NCBI RefSeq assembly: GCF_946479885.1
Contig: NZ_CAMLHM010000022.1
Coordinates: 1 to 54,129, forward strand
Reading direction: 5' to 3'
DNA: 54,129 nt
DNA from: an uncultured Devosia sp.
Lineage (GTDB): Bacteria > Pseudomonadota > Alphaproteobacteria > Rhizobiales > Devosiaceae
Of the stretch, positions 17,269 through 25,237 are shown in pieces. Positions within the stretch are counted from its first letter, which is position 1. Each line of letters begins with the position of its first letter. The translations under genes were made by a program, and so were the position numbers. The notes below the pieces were generated by a model that saw only the letters and a list, made by a program, of their open reading frames with translations, ran no database searches and was not told the DNA's origin.

Positions 17269-18213
17269 GTGTCGACCGCAACCGATTTTCCCCAGCCTAC
17301 GCTTATCGCAGTCAACGGTGTTGAACTGGAAGTCTTTGAAGCAGGACGAGAAAATGCAGGAAACCCAATCGTGCTCTGTCACGGCTGGCCCGAGCATGCC
17401 TATTCCTGGCGCCATCAGATGCCGGCCCTCGCCGCCGCGGGCTACCATGTCATCGTCCCCAACCAGCGGGGCTATGGCAACTCGTCCTGTCCAGCCGATG
17501 TGACGGACTTTGACATCGAGCATCTGGCGGGCGATCTCGTCGCGCTTCTCGATCACTACGGATACGACGACGCCACTTTTGTCGGTCATGACTGGGGCGC
17601 GATGGTCGTCTGGGGGCTGACCCTGCTGCATCCCAGGCGGGTCAACAAGGTGATCAATCTGAGCCTGCCGTACCAGGAACGCGGCGACATGCCGTGGATC
17701 GACTTCCTGGAGCTGATCCTGGGCGGCGACTACTACTTCGTTCACTTCAACCGGCAACTTGGCGTGGCGGACGCCATATTGGACGAAAACGCATCGCGCT
17801 TTCTGCGCAACCTCTACCGGAAGAACGTGCCCCTCCTCGCGCCCGAGCCGGGCATGGCCATGATCAACCTCGCCAGAGCAGAAACGCCGCTCGGCGAGCC
17901 GGTGATGAGCGATAGCGACTTGGCCGTTTACGTTTCGGCCTTCGAAAAATCCGGCTTCACAGGCGGCATCAACTGGTACCGAAACCTTGACCGCAACTGG
18001 CATCTGCTGGGGGACGTGGACCCGATCATCCATCAGCCCACACTCATGATCTATGGCGACCGGGACGTGATCCCGAAGTCTGAAAAACTGGCGGACTTCG
18101 TGCCTAATGTGGACGTCGTCAGCCTCGATTGCGGGCATTGGATCCAGGAGGAAAAACCGGAAGAAACCACCGAGGCGATCCTGGACTGGCTGGCACGGCA
18201 GAGCGCCAGCTGA
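17269..18213 (+). CDS. Alpha/beta hydrolase, epoxide-hydrolase-like
   Basis: A 314-aa soluble hydrolase. It has the oxyanion motif HGWPE (residues 39-42), the nucleophile elbow GHDWGA with Asp108, the late acid in YGDRD and the base His in DCGHW, an arrangement typical of epoxide hydrolases and haloalkane dehalogenases. A cap domain sits between residues of about 135 and 245. The start is GTG at 17269. The divergent WYL regulator suggests induction by a xenobiotic or lipid-derived compound. HGWPE and the Asp nucleophile favour epoxide hydrolase; substrate unproven. Confidence 0.87.
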   Translation: MSTATDFPQPTLIAVNGVELEVFEAGRENAGNPIVLCHGWPEHAYSWRHQMPALAAAGYHVIVPNQRGYGNSSCPADVTDFDIEHLAGDLVALLDHYGYDDATFVGHDWGAMVVWGLTLLHPRRVNKVINLSLPYQERGDMPWIDFLELILGGDYYFVHFNRQLGVADAILDENASRFLRNLYRKNVPLLAPEPGMAMINLARAETPLGEPVMSDSDLAVYVSAFEKSGFTGGINWYRNLDRNWHLLGDVDPIIHQPTLMIYGDRDVIPKSEKLADFVPNVDVVSLDCGHWIQEEKPEETTEAILDWLARQSAS

Positions 18214-18259
18214 TCACTGCTCCACCGCACCCCATGCCGCCTCTTGCTCCGAATGGGGC

Positions 18260-18811
18260 CTAACCCCGTGGGCCGCACTGGACTTCGGACAGTTCCTGCT
18301 CGAAGCGGGCGCGCATGGCCGGGTGGGGTGGGGCGAGGCGGACCAGGATCAAAAGCTTGTCGCTGGTCGATTCCACGACGAGCAGGCCCTCGGCGATGTC
18401 GAGCTGCTGCTGGGCGAGCAGGCGCGTCTGGGCGGCGTTGAAGATGCCCAGCTCAAGCGTCTGGCCGATGCCGTCGCGGTTGGTGGTGGAATAGGTGACG
18501 ATGCCCGACGGGTTGAACAGGGCCACCGACCAGTACGCGTCGGGCAGGACGCCGCTGACATAGGCCGGGCCGTTGGCGAGGTCGACGCGGCACAGGCCAT
18601 AGGCCAGTTCCGGATCAAGGCCGAGCGGATTGGGCTGGCCCGCCGGGACGGGTGGCAGGATGACCATGCGGTTGTCGGCATCGAGCGAGGCGACCCGGCT
18701 CCACACCGATTGCTCGGCCAGCGCGGGCAGGGTCAGGATGACGATGATGTGGATGATGCCGCCCAGCACGACACCACCCACAAGCCAGAGCAGGGGACGG
18801 ATCACGCGCAA
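18260..18811 (-). CDS. DUF1254-type membrane-anchored protein
   Basis: A 183-aa protein with one N-terminal membrane anchor (PLLWLVGGVVLGGIIHIIVIL) and an exported beta-rich domain (VDLANGPAYVSGVLPDAYWS, VALFNPSGIVTYST). It matches the stand-alone DUF1254 half that in other bacteria is fused N-terminal to DUF1214. It overlaps the upstream DUF1214 gene by 10 bases, so the two form one envelope operon. Function unknown. Confidence 0.75.
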   Translation of the reverse strand: MRVIRPLLWLVGGVVLGGIIHIIVILTLPALAEQSVWSRVASLDADNRMVILPPVPAGQPNPLGLDPELAYGLCRVDLANGPAYVSGVLPDAYWSVALFNPSGIVTYSTTNRDGIGQTLELGIFNAAQTRLLAQQQLDIAEGLLVVESTSDKLLILVRLAPPHPAMRARFEQELSEVQCGPRG

Positions 18812-19374
18812 TCTCCCCGGATGATCGATGGCATCGAGGCGTCGCTTGAAAAGCCTGAAAAGGCGGCGGTGTCATAAAGGGTCAGCACCAGGCCGAACGG
18901 CCCCTGGCCGGTCAGCTCCAGCCAGTTCTGCGGCAAGAGCCGTGTCCCGACATTGATGACGATGCCGCCGTCGTCGGCGCGGGCGATGGCGCTGCTGCGC
19001 ATGGCCGGGGGAACATCGGGTGCGGCGATGTTGATGCCGGCCTCATCGACCGCCACCAGAGTCCAGAAGGTGGCCAGCGGCGTCTTGCCATCGATGCGAT
19101 AGCCGCAATCGCGGGTCAGGGGCTCGCCATCGCTATCGACTGTGGCGGTGAACTGCAGGCCCTCGGCCTGCCCCAGCTCGAGCGCGGCGGTGCGGGCGAG
19201 GTGGCCGCGCGTATAGGGATTGGGGGCACTGGCGCCGACATCGGGCCAGGCGTGCCACGGGCCGACCTGGGCCACGCCGAACAGCCGCCCATCGGTCAGC
19301 GCATAGTAGCTGAGGCCGAACCCGACCCCGAGCGCCACCGATATCATCATGAGGAGATAGAGGACGAAACGCAC
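18802..19374 (-). CDS. DUF1214-type membrane-anchored protein
   Basis: A 190-aa protein with a single N-terminal membrane segment (LYLLMMISVALGVGFGLSYYAL) and an exported domain showing DUF1214 hallmarks: TPLATFWTLVAVD, IVINVG and NWLEL followed by LVLTLYD. It is the first gene of a two-gene operon with the DUF1254 protein, the separated form of a domain pair fused in other lineages. No enzymatic role is evident. Confidence 0.78.
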   Translation of the reverse strand: MRFVLYLLMMISVALGVGFGLSYYALTDGRLFGVAQVGPWHAWPDVGASAPNPYTRGHLARTAALELGQAEGLQFTATVDSDGEPLTRDCGYRIDGKTPLATFWTLVAVDEAGINIAAPDVPPAMRSSAIARADDGGIVINVGTRLLPQNWLELTGQGPFGLVLTLYDTAAFSGFSSDASMPSIIRGDCA

Positions 19375-19512
19375 AGTCTAGCGGCTCGGAGAGGCAAAGG
19401 ACGGCATGGGCGGCGAGACCTGCGCGCGGAGTGGCTGCCACGCTTGTAGCAAGGGGTGCCGACGCGTGGAAGGGTCGAGCTCCCTTTCAACCGGTAAAGA
19501 GTGTGGTGTCGG

Positions 19513-19836
19513 TCAGCCGTTCGTGAGCCCCGCCTCGAGGGTGTGATCGTCATTTGCCGCCCGCGCGGACAATTGCAGTCCGAGTGCCCGCATGACGCCC
19601 AACAGGGTGGAGAGCCGCGGGTCGCCCTTGTCGCTGAGGGCTTTGTAGAGCCCTTCTCTGGTGATGCCAGCTTCCCTGGCAACGTCAGACATGCCGACGG
19701 CACGTGCTACGTCGCCCAAAGCATGGGTAATCAGGGAAACATCGCCATCCTCAAGTGCCGACTCGATATAGGCCGCACGATCCTCAGGCGTCTTGAGGAA
19801 ATTCTGAATATCAAACTTGCTGGTTTCAAGGGTCAT
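19513..19836 (-). CDS. Antitoxin of HigBA-like (HI1420-type) module
   Basis: A 107-aa helix-turn-helix protein. The N-terminus FDIQNFLKTPEDRAAYIESAL and the HTH SDVAREAGITREGLYKALS are typical of the putative addiction-module antidote family (HI1420 type). Its ATG overlaps the toxin stop by one base (TGATG), so translation is coupled. It neutralises the upstream RelE-like toxin and probably represses the shared promoter through the palindromes at 20129 and 20166. Confidence 0.9.
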   Translation of the reverse strand: MTLETSKFDIQNFLKTPEDRAAYIESALEDGDVSLITHALGDVARAVGMSDVAREAGITREGLYKALSDKGDPRLSTLLGVMRALGLQLSARAANDDHTLEAGLTNG

Positions 19837-20126
19837 CAGAGTTCCTTTGCCATTTGCTTGGCCATTGCGATGTCGCGGTTCTGGGTAGACTTGTCACCGC
19901 CACAGAGCAGAATGACAATCTCCTGGCCCTGGCGGGTGACGTAGACGCGGTAGCCGGGACCATAGGGAACGCGTAGCTCGCTGACGGTTTCGCCGACCGC
20001 TTTGACATCACCAGGATTGCCCAGCTCCAGTCGCCGGACGCGAACGAGGATGCGGGCGCGAGCATTGCTGTCGCGCAACTCCGTCAGCCATGATGCAAAC
20101 ACCGCCGTCTGGCGAACTTCGATCAT
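19836..20126 (-). CDS. RelE/HigB-like toxin (HI1419-type)
   Basis: A 96-aa toxin of the RelE/ParE fold: WLTELRDSNARARILVRVRRLELG, then GPGYRVYVTRQGQEIVILLCGGDKSTQNRDI is the family hallmark. Relatives cleave mRNA on the ribosome. It precedes the antitoxin gene, the HigBA order. The start codon sits exactly 7 bases after the end of a TATAGT -10 box, so the transcript may begin at the ATG itself and lack a leader. Confidence 0.9.
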   Translation of the reverse strand: MIEVRQTAVFASWLTELRDSNARARILVRVRRLELGNPGDVKAVGETVSELRVPYGPGYRVYVTRQGQEIVILLCGGDKSTQNRDIAMAKQMAKEL

Positions 20127-20128
20127 GT

Positions 20129-20144
20129 GTAAACTATAGTTTAC
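20129..20144. promoter_or_regulatory. TA operator 1, palindrome GTAAACTATAGTTTAC
   Basis: A perfect 16-bp palindrome overlapping the -10 box and ending two bases before the toxin start. It pairs with a near-identical site 37 bp away (centre to centre) at 20166-20181. Likely bound by the HTH antitoxin for autorepression. Confidence 0.75.
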
Positions 20145-20161
20145 GGAGCGCCCTGCGTCAA
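20133..20161 (-). promoter_or_regulatory. Sigma70 promoter of the toxin-antitoxin module
   Basis: On the minus strand TTGACG (20161-20156) and TATAGT (20138-20133) are separated by exactly 17 bp. The -10 is inside the first palindrome, so a bound antitoxin would block polymerase. The expected start site coincides with the toxin ATG at 20126. Confidence 0.75.
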
Positions 20162-20165
20162 GGTT

Positions 20166-20181
20166 GTGAACTATAGTTCAC
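20166..20181. promoter_or_regulatory. TA operator 2, palindrome GTGAACTATAGTTCAC
   Basis: A perfect 16-bp palindrome differing from operator 1 by one complementary base pair. The two-arm change (A to G and T to C) keeps the symmetry, evidence that the dyad itself is selected. It lies just upstream of the -35 box, so the two sites bracket the promoter. Confidence 0.75.
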
Positions 20182-20192
20182 GATGCGGCGTA

Positions 20193-22349
20193 CTAGAGGC
20201 CTTGGACGCCGACCGGAACGCTGGCCTGATCCAAAGGTGGCGCAGCCTGTTCCAGCGTCGCGGCGAAGCGGTCAGCGAGGTCGACCAGCTTGCGAGCGGC
20301 GGCAGGGGTGAGGCTCGGCGGGCGCTGGACGACCTCTTCCTCGACGGCCGCCGGGTCGGCTTCGGCTACGACAGTGGGCTCGATGGCGAAATCGACGCCG
20401 AAGACCGGCTGGATGTCGATATTGGTATGGGCATAGGCCATGAACTTCTGCCAGGTGATGGCCGGCAGCGTGCCACCCGTGAGATTCTTGGTCGGATGGT
20501 AGTCGTCATTGCCGAACCAGACAGCGGCGACATAGTTGCCGGTAAAGCCGCAGAACCAGGCGTCGCGATAGGACGACGTGGTGCCCGATTTGCCGACGGC
20601 GGGCACGCCGGGCACATCGGCACGACGGCCGGTGCCCCCGGTGATCACGCCCCGCAGCATGGAGTTCATGTTGGCGACGGTGGTCTCGCTGAGGATGCGT
20701 TCGCGCGGCGCATCCGGATCGACCTCGTGCACCAGCTCGCCATTGAGCGTGGTCATGCGGGTGATGCCATAGGCCGGGGTCTTGTAGCCGTGATTGGCGA
20801 GCACCGCGTAGGACGAGGTCATGTCGAGCACCGATACCGAAGCAACGCCGAGGGCCAGCGAGCGGGTGACCGGATAGTCGGCCTGCAGGCCCATGCGGTG
20901 GCTGAGTGCGGCAATGGGATCGCGGCCTGTCTTGATCGAGAGCGTGACCGGCACGGTATTGAGCGACTGGGCGAAGGCGGAGGCCAGCGTCACCGTGCCC
21001 TTGTAGCTGCGGCCATAGTTCTGCGGGCACCAGTCGCCGATGCAGACCGGGCGGTCGGTGATCATGTCCGAAGGGGTCAGGCCGAGCTGCTCGAACGCCT
21101 CTGAATAGACGAAGATCTTGAAGGCAGAGCCAGGCTGGCGGGTTGAGACGATGGCGCGGTTGAACTGGCTCTTGGCATAGTCGGTGCCGCCCACCATGGC
21201 GCGAATGGCGCCCTGGGTATCGGTGACGACCATGGCCGCCTGGGTCACGTCATACTGCTCGCCCTGTTCGAGTACCGTCGAGATGACGGCCTCTTCAGCG
21301 TATTTCTGCAGGGTCGTGTCGATGGTGGTGCGCACCACGAAATTGTTGGACGAGTGCCGGTGCTGCTCGATCAGCAGCTTGGACTGCTCGAAGGCCCAAT
21401 CGAGGAAGTAGTTCGGCGAATTGGCGTCGGCAGCCCGGCTGATCGGCGTCGCAGGATGACGCCGCGCGGCGGTAACCTGGCCCTCGGTGAGGAAGCCGGC
21501 GGCCACCATATTGGAGAGCACGAGATTGGCGCGGCCGCGCGCGGCGGCGAGGTCGACATGCGGCGCATAGCGGGTCGGGGCCTTGAACAGGCCCGACAGC
21601 ATTGCGGCTTCGGCCAGGTTGATGTCCTGCACCTTCTTGCCGAAATAGTAGTCCGACGCTGCCACCACGCCGAAATTGCCGCCGCCCATATAGGCGCGGT
21701 CAAAATAGAGCTTGAGGATCTCGTCCTTGGTATAGTGCCATTCGAGCCAGATCGCGAGATAGGCCTCGATGATCTTGCGCTCGATGGTCCGCTCAGAGCT
21801 CAGAAACAGGTTCTTGGCCAGCTGCTGGGTGATTGAGGACCCGCCCTGGGTGGAATTGTCGCCCGCGGCATTGCTCATCAGCGCGCGCAGGGTGCCGACC
21901 ACGTCGATGCCGAAATGGTCGTAGAAGCGCCGGTCCTCGGTGGCCAGCGTCGCCTTGACCAGGTAGTCCGGCATGTCTTCGAGCGCGACGGAATCGTCGG
22001 AGCGGATGCCGCGGCGGCCGATCTCGGCGCCGAAACGATCAAGAAAAACAACGGAATAGTCTTCGGCCTTGTTGAACTCGCCCGACGCGGTGGCGTCGAA
22101 GGCGGGCAGGGCCAGGGCCGTCATCAGCACGCAGCCAATGGCAAAGAACGAGAAGCCGTCGCTGACCAGTTCCACGAACAGCCGCTTGAAGCCGGCGACA
22201 TGGAAGATGCTCATGAAATCCTGGAAACGCGTATAGGCGCGGCCCAGCGACTGCCAGAATTCATAGAGCGAGGAATCCAGCCACGCATCGGCGGCCAGCA
22301 TGCCGCCAGATTTCTTGCGCTTTTCCTTGGTATAGAACGGATCCTGCAC
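20193..22349 (-). CDS. Class A penicillin-binding protein (bifunctional transglycosylase/transpeptidase)
   Basis: A cell-wall synthase of about 718 aa anchored by one membrane segment (GFSFFAIGCVLMTALALPAF). The GT51 domain shows the catalytic Glu in TEDRRFYDHFG (near residue 139) and QGGSSITQQLAKNLFL. The transpeptidase domain has QPGSAFK (Ser near 409, Lys near 412), SLN and KSGTT. A long cytoplasmic N-terminal stretch of about 60 residues precedes the anchor. GTG at 22349 has AGGGG 6 bases upstream; a TTG one codon earlier is the alternative. It resembles the PbpC/PBP1a-like extra synthases of rhizobia. Confidence 0.95.
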   Translation of the reverse strand: MQDPFYTKEKRKKSGGMLAADAWLDSSLYEFWQSLGRAYTRFQDFMSIFHVAGFKRLFVELVSDGFSFFAIGCVLMTALALPAFDATASGEFNKAEDYSVVFLDRFGAEIGRRGIRSDDSVALEDMPDYLVKATLATEDRRFYDHFGIDVVGTLRALMSNAAGDNSTQGGSSITQQLAKNLFLSSERTIERKIIEAYLAIWLEWHYTKDEILKLYFDRAYMGGGNFGVVAASDYYFGKKVQDINLAEAAMLSGLFKAPTRYAPHVDLAAARGRANLVLSNMVAAGFLTEGQVTAARRHPATPISRAADANSPNYFLDWAFEQSKLLIEQHRHSSNNFVVRTTIDTTLQKYAEEAVISTVLEQGEQYDVTQAAMVVTDTQGAIRAMVGGTDYAKSQFNRAIVSTRQPGSAFKIFVYSEAFEQLGLTPSDMITDRPVCIGDWCPQNYGRSYKGTVTLASAFAQSLNTVPVTLSIKTGRDPIAALSHRMGLQADYPVTRSLALGVASVSVLDMTSSYAVLANHGYKTPAYGITRMTTLNGELVHEVDPDAPRERILSETTVANMNSMLRGVITGGTGRRADVPGVPAVGKSGTTSSYRDAWFCGFTGNYVAAVWFGNDDYHPTKNLTGGTLPAITWQKFMAYAHTNIDIQPVFGVDFAIEPTVVAEADPAAVEEEVVQRPPSLTPAAARKLVDLADRFAATLEQAAPPLDQASVPVGVQGL

Positions 22350-22480
22350 CAACGGCCCCTGGCTTGGTCACGGACTGTTGTCCGCAAGTAGCGATCAACG
22401 CAACATAATCGCTGGAATATGATTGCGCTCGGCTGCCGACAAGAGCAAACCGGCAACAGCGATAACAGCAACGGATTAAG

Positions 22481-22936
22481 ATGGCCTTCTGGGACGAAAA
22501 AACCCTGGACGAGATGACCGAGGTAGAGTGGGAAGCGCTCTGCGACGGCTGCGGTCGCTGCTGCCTGATCAAGCTCGAGGATGAGGATAGCGGCGTGCTC
22601 ATCACCTCCGATGTCCGCTGCCAGTTGCTGGATGGCGATACCTGCACCTGCACCGACTATCCGGGCCGCCAAGCCAAGGTGCCCGACTGCATCAAGCTGA
22701 CGCCGGAAAATGTCACCGAGATCAAATGGATCCCCACCACCTGCGCCTATCGCCGTATCGCCGAGGGCAAGGGACTGGCCTGGTGGCACCCGCTGATCTC
22801 GGGCGACCCGCAGACGGTGGTGGATGTCGGCGTCTCCGCGCGGGGCCGGACCTTCGCCGAGCAGGACATCGCCCCCGGCGAATGGGAAGACCACGCGGTC
22901 GACTGGCCCGAATGGGAACCGCCCGAGCAGCTTTAG
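22481..22936 (+). CDS. YcgN-type cysteine cluster protein (UPF0260)
   Basis: A 151-aa cytoplasmic protein. The cysteine array CDGCGRCC, VRCQLLDGDTCTCTDY and VPDCIKLTPENV is the UPF0260/YcgN hallmark (zinc- or iron-binding class), followed by the conserved end LISGDP then SARGRTFAE. Molecular function is unknown. It is divergent from the PBP gene and its stop codon overlaps the stop of the convergent Fic gene by 3 bases. Confidence 0.92.
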   Translation: MAFWDEKTLDEMTEVEWEALCDGCGRCCLIKLEDEDSGVLITSDVRCQLLDGDTCTCTDYPGRQAKVPDCIKLTPENVTEIKWIPTTCAYRRIAEGKGLAWWHPLISGDPQTVVDVGVSARGRTFAEQDIAPGEWEDHAVDWPEWEPPEQL

Positions 22937-23517
22937 CTGCGCATGAAGGCGAGCAGCGGCGCCAGGTCGTGCCCGTCGGCTGAGCGAAGCGCTGCCAGGT
23001 AGGCCTGCCTTGTCTCGCCGGCGCTATCGAGGCTATTCCGTCCCCAGGTAAATGGTTCGCGACCCAATTGCCGACACATCAGGTCGGCCGCCAAGCGGGT
23101 GTGACGTCCATTGCCGTTTGTGAAGGGATGGATCAGCACCAGACCGTGGTGGAAGCGAGCGGCGAGTTCATCGGCGGGGTAAGTTTCGTGGGCGAGCCAG
23201 TAGGCCACGTGGTCAAGGAATTCTCGTAGTCTGACCGGAATTTCATGGGGCAGGGCGCCGATATTGGTTTCGCGCACCCGAAATTTGCCTGCCCAGGACC
23301 AGACGTCGCCAAACATGCGCTGATGCAGGCGCATCAGATAGGGTTCTGCCGTCAGGTCAACGCGGCTGCGCAGCGCCCAAGCGCGTCCGGCCAGGATGTT
23401 GATCTGCTCAGCCTCGTTGAGCTCCTGCCGTGTGGTGATCCACGATAGTCGCAGTCCCCTCTGGTCCTCCGGTGGCAGCGGGGTTGAACCCGCCGGCCCG
23501 ACAAAGAGGTCAGTCAT
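22933..23517 (-). CDS. Mobile mystery protein B, Fic-domain toxin-like enzyme
   Basis: A 194-aa Fic protein. The complete active-site motif HPFTNGNGRHTR is present (His130), with the family's N-terminal ELNEAEQINIL and MFGDVWSWAGKFR. Fic enzymes usually transfer AMP from ATP to a protein hydroxyl. I chose the ATG at 23517 because it overlaps the stop of mobile mystery A by 4 bases (ATGA); a GTG at 23529 is possible. The pair acts like a toxin-antitoxin unit and is typically found on mobile DNA or in defence islands. Confidence 0.92.
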   Translation of the reverse strand: MTDLFVGPAGSTPLPPEDQRGLRLSWITTRQELNEAEQINILAGRAWALRSRVDLTAEPYLMRLHQRMFGDVWSWAGKFRVRETNIGALPHEIPVRLREFLDHVAYWLAHETYPADELAARFHHGLVLIHPFTNGNGRHTRLAADLMCRQLGREPFTWGRNSLDSAGETRQAYLAALRSADGHDLAPLLAFMRS

Positions 23518-23975
23518 TTCAGAGACCACAGGTCTCGCTCGGAAATGTGGTCTTCTATGTATTCGGCAATCTGCTGTTGCAGCTCACCTTCGACCTGCTG
23601 ATCCTCCAGCGCCATTGTGTGTGAAACGCCTGAAATGGCAGCTCTTGCCAGGGTCTCCGCTCGCCTTGCCACGTTGGTTTCCAGCGAGGTGTTGGGAACG
23701 AGGGCATAGACCAATGTGCAGTCCATGGCTCTGCCCACGCGTCGAAGAGTGTCGAGGCTAATTCCACCGCTCGCTTCGGCCTTTTCCATGTCGTCCACGG
23801 ACTGCGATCGAACGCCGAGCGCGTTGCCAAGCTGGGCGGACGACAGGCCGATTGAGTCTCTTAGCGCGCGGATCCACCCCTTGGCGGGAGGCTGATGGTC
23901 GGTGGCGGGTTGAAACGCCCGGAGCTTCTTGTCCAGGTTCCTTCTGGCTCGCTGCAAGTTTCGATTCCAAGCCAT
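23514..23975 (-). CDS. Mobile mystery protein A, XRE-type regulator
   Basis: A 153-aa protein with an XRE helix-turn-helix (SSAQLGNALGVRSQSVDDMEKAEA, then GISLDTLRRVGRAMDC) preceded by a conserved basic N-terminus (RRNLDKKLRAF) and a phrase GWIRALRDSIG typical of mobile mystery protein A. It always accompanies mobile mystery B and is presumed to regulate or neutralise it. The four phased palindromes directly upstream (23990-24106) are most likely its operators. Translation is coupled to the Fic gene. Confidence 0.92.
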   Translation of the reverse strand: MAWNRNLQRARRNLDKKLRAFQPATDHQPPAKGWIRALRDSIGLSSAQLGNALGVRSQSVDDMEKAEASGGISLDTLRRVGRAMDCTLVYALVPNTSLETNVARRAETLARAAISGVSHTMALEDQQVEGELQQQIAEYIEDHISERDLWSLK

Positions 23976-23989
23976 TTTTCTGCGTCTCC

Positions 23990-24106
23990 ACCAGGCTATG
24001 ACCTGGTTTTTTGTAGTCTAGAACCAGGTCATAGCCTGGTCCACATGGTGCTGGTACCAGGTTATAGCCTGGTTTTGATAAGCTGAAAACCAGGTTATGA
24101 CCTGGC
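23990..24106. repeat. Four 18-bp palindromic repeats at exactly 33-bp spacing
   Basis: Copies start at 23990, 24023, 24056 and 24089. Consensus ACCAGG-YYATRR-CCTGGT; the arms ACCAGG/CCTGGT are invariant except the last base of copy 4 (C). The six central bases vary between copies but keep a purine/pyrimidine pattern. The 33-bp period is about three helical turns, so all copies face the same side of the DNA. Position immediately upstream of the mobile mystery A start (23975) implies a cooperative operator array for that XRE protein. The 15-bp gaps between copies differ in sequence. Confidence 0.85.
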
Positions 24107-24212
24107 CTTAAATTTACCCTCTCACCCTAGACGGGATACGTAAGACAGGAAATTTACACACCGTTAACCATGTTGTGGCCTGATCCTGCCGTGCGCGAGC
24201 CTAGGATGGGCC

Positions 24213-24875
24213 ATGACTGATACCGCGATTAGCAAAGAGCAGGCTGAACCGTTCTGGACACGGGTCCGCGCGGCGCTGGGGGCGATGCGTCCGGTGCGGC
24301 AGGAGCGGGCGCCGGCCTATGGCCAGGCGGCGATTGCGCGATCAATAGGAATGAAGCCCAAGCTGGGCGCGCGGATCGAAGACGAACTGCACCAGGGCTG
24401 GAACCACGCGGCGGCGCGCCGTGTGTCGATGAGCCTTGTGGTGATCGAGATCGATCGTTTTGCCGACTATTTCGCCGCCTATGGCCGGGACGGGGCCGAC
24501 GAGTGCCTGCTGGCCGTGATGCAGGCGATTACCGAGTTGCTGCCGCGCGCCGGCGACACCTGCCTGCGGCTCGGCGCGGCGAGCTTTGTCATCGCGCTGC
24601 CCGACCTGCCGGCCCTGATGGCGCGCGCCATCGCGGCCAAGATCGCCGAGGCCGTTCGTGAACTGGCCATGCCGCACAAGGAAAGCCACGCTGGCATCGT
24701 GACGCTGAGCATGGGCCTCGCGGTGACCAATCCGCATGGCGGCTATGACCGGAAATTCTTCGAAGCGGCAGCAGAAGCGTTGAAGAAGGCGCAGCGCCGC
24801 GGCATGGGCCGCATGGAGGGCGTGGATCTGCGCCCGGCACTTGAGCGCAAGCGCAAGGCGGCTCGCGCGGCTTGA
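24213..24875 (+). CDS. Degenerate GGDEF-domain protein
   Basis: A 220-aa cytoplasmic protein whose residues 70-205 follow the diguanylate cyclase fold: SLVVIEIDRFADYFAAYGRDGADECL, then LRLGAASFVIALP where the catalytic GGDEF should be, and late GIVTLSMGLAV. The signature is GAASF (121-125), so metal-binding and catalytic acids are lost and cyclase activity is not expected. The first 60 residues are not recognisable. A regulatory or GTP/c-di-GMP-sensing role is possible. Confidence 0.8.
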   Translation: MTDTAISKEQAEPFWTRVRAALGAMRPVRQERAPAYGQAAIARSIGMKPKLGARIEDELHQGWNHAAARRVSMSLVVIEIDRFADYFAAYGRDGADECLLAVMQAITELLPRAGDTCLRLGAASFVIALPDLPALMARAIAAKIAEAVRELAMPHKESHAGIVTLSMGLAVTNPHGGYDRKFFEAAAEALKKAQRRGMGRMEGVDLRPALERKRKAARAA

Positions 24876-24917
24876 TCTTTGGCGCGCTGCCGGCCTGCAA
24901 ATGCTGAGCGCTGGGCT

Positions 24918-25146
24918 TTTTCCCTTCTCCCCTTGAGGGAGAAGGTGCCCCGAAGGGGCGGATGAGGGGTCTATTCCACATCTCTGGCATGGGATAGCGC
25001 GCCATTCGAGCGTAGCTCTCATGGCCTTCTCGCCTCAAATCGCTCCACTGGAGCGATTTGCCCTTCGGGACGGCTCGAAGACCCCTCACCCTGATCCTCC
25101 GCTGAACGCGTCGGATCGTCCCTCTCCCTCAAGGGGAGAGGGGAGA
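24918..25146. repeat. Composite palindromic intergenic repeat element
   Basis: This fills most of a 362-bp gene-free gap (24876-25237). It begins with CCTTCTCCC-N5-GGGAGAAGG (24923-24945) and GCCCC-GAA-GGGGC (24947-24959), contains CAAATCGCTCCA-C-TGGAGCGATTTG (25036-25060), and ends with a mirror block TCCCTCTCCCTC then GGGGAGAGGGG. The block around 25013-25060 is a diverged inverted copy of 28985-29046. It looks like a mosaic of REP/RIME-like units and holds no gene I can see. Confidence 0.75.
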
Positions 25147-25237
25147 GCGACAGCCTGAGCTTGCCAGCTGTGTCCTGAGTCTCTAAGAAGCCCGTCCTCG
25201 CGCTGACCCGGCGCATTCCCCAGATGGACGGCATGCC

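Noticed and set aside
18214..18259. Intrinsic terminator between the hydrolase and DUF1254 genes
   Set aside because: GGGG-CCTAA-CCCC is too short and lacks a T-run on either strand.
19375..19512. Possible tRNA-like fold in the gap after DUF1214
   Set aside because: No T-loop consensus and no cloverleaf could be drawn; only short stems appear.
23990..24106. CRISPR-like array of four repeats
   Set aside because: Repeats are only 18 bp, palindromic with variable centres, spacers are 15 bp, and no cas genes lie nearby. An operator array for the adjacent XRE gene explains it better.
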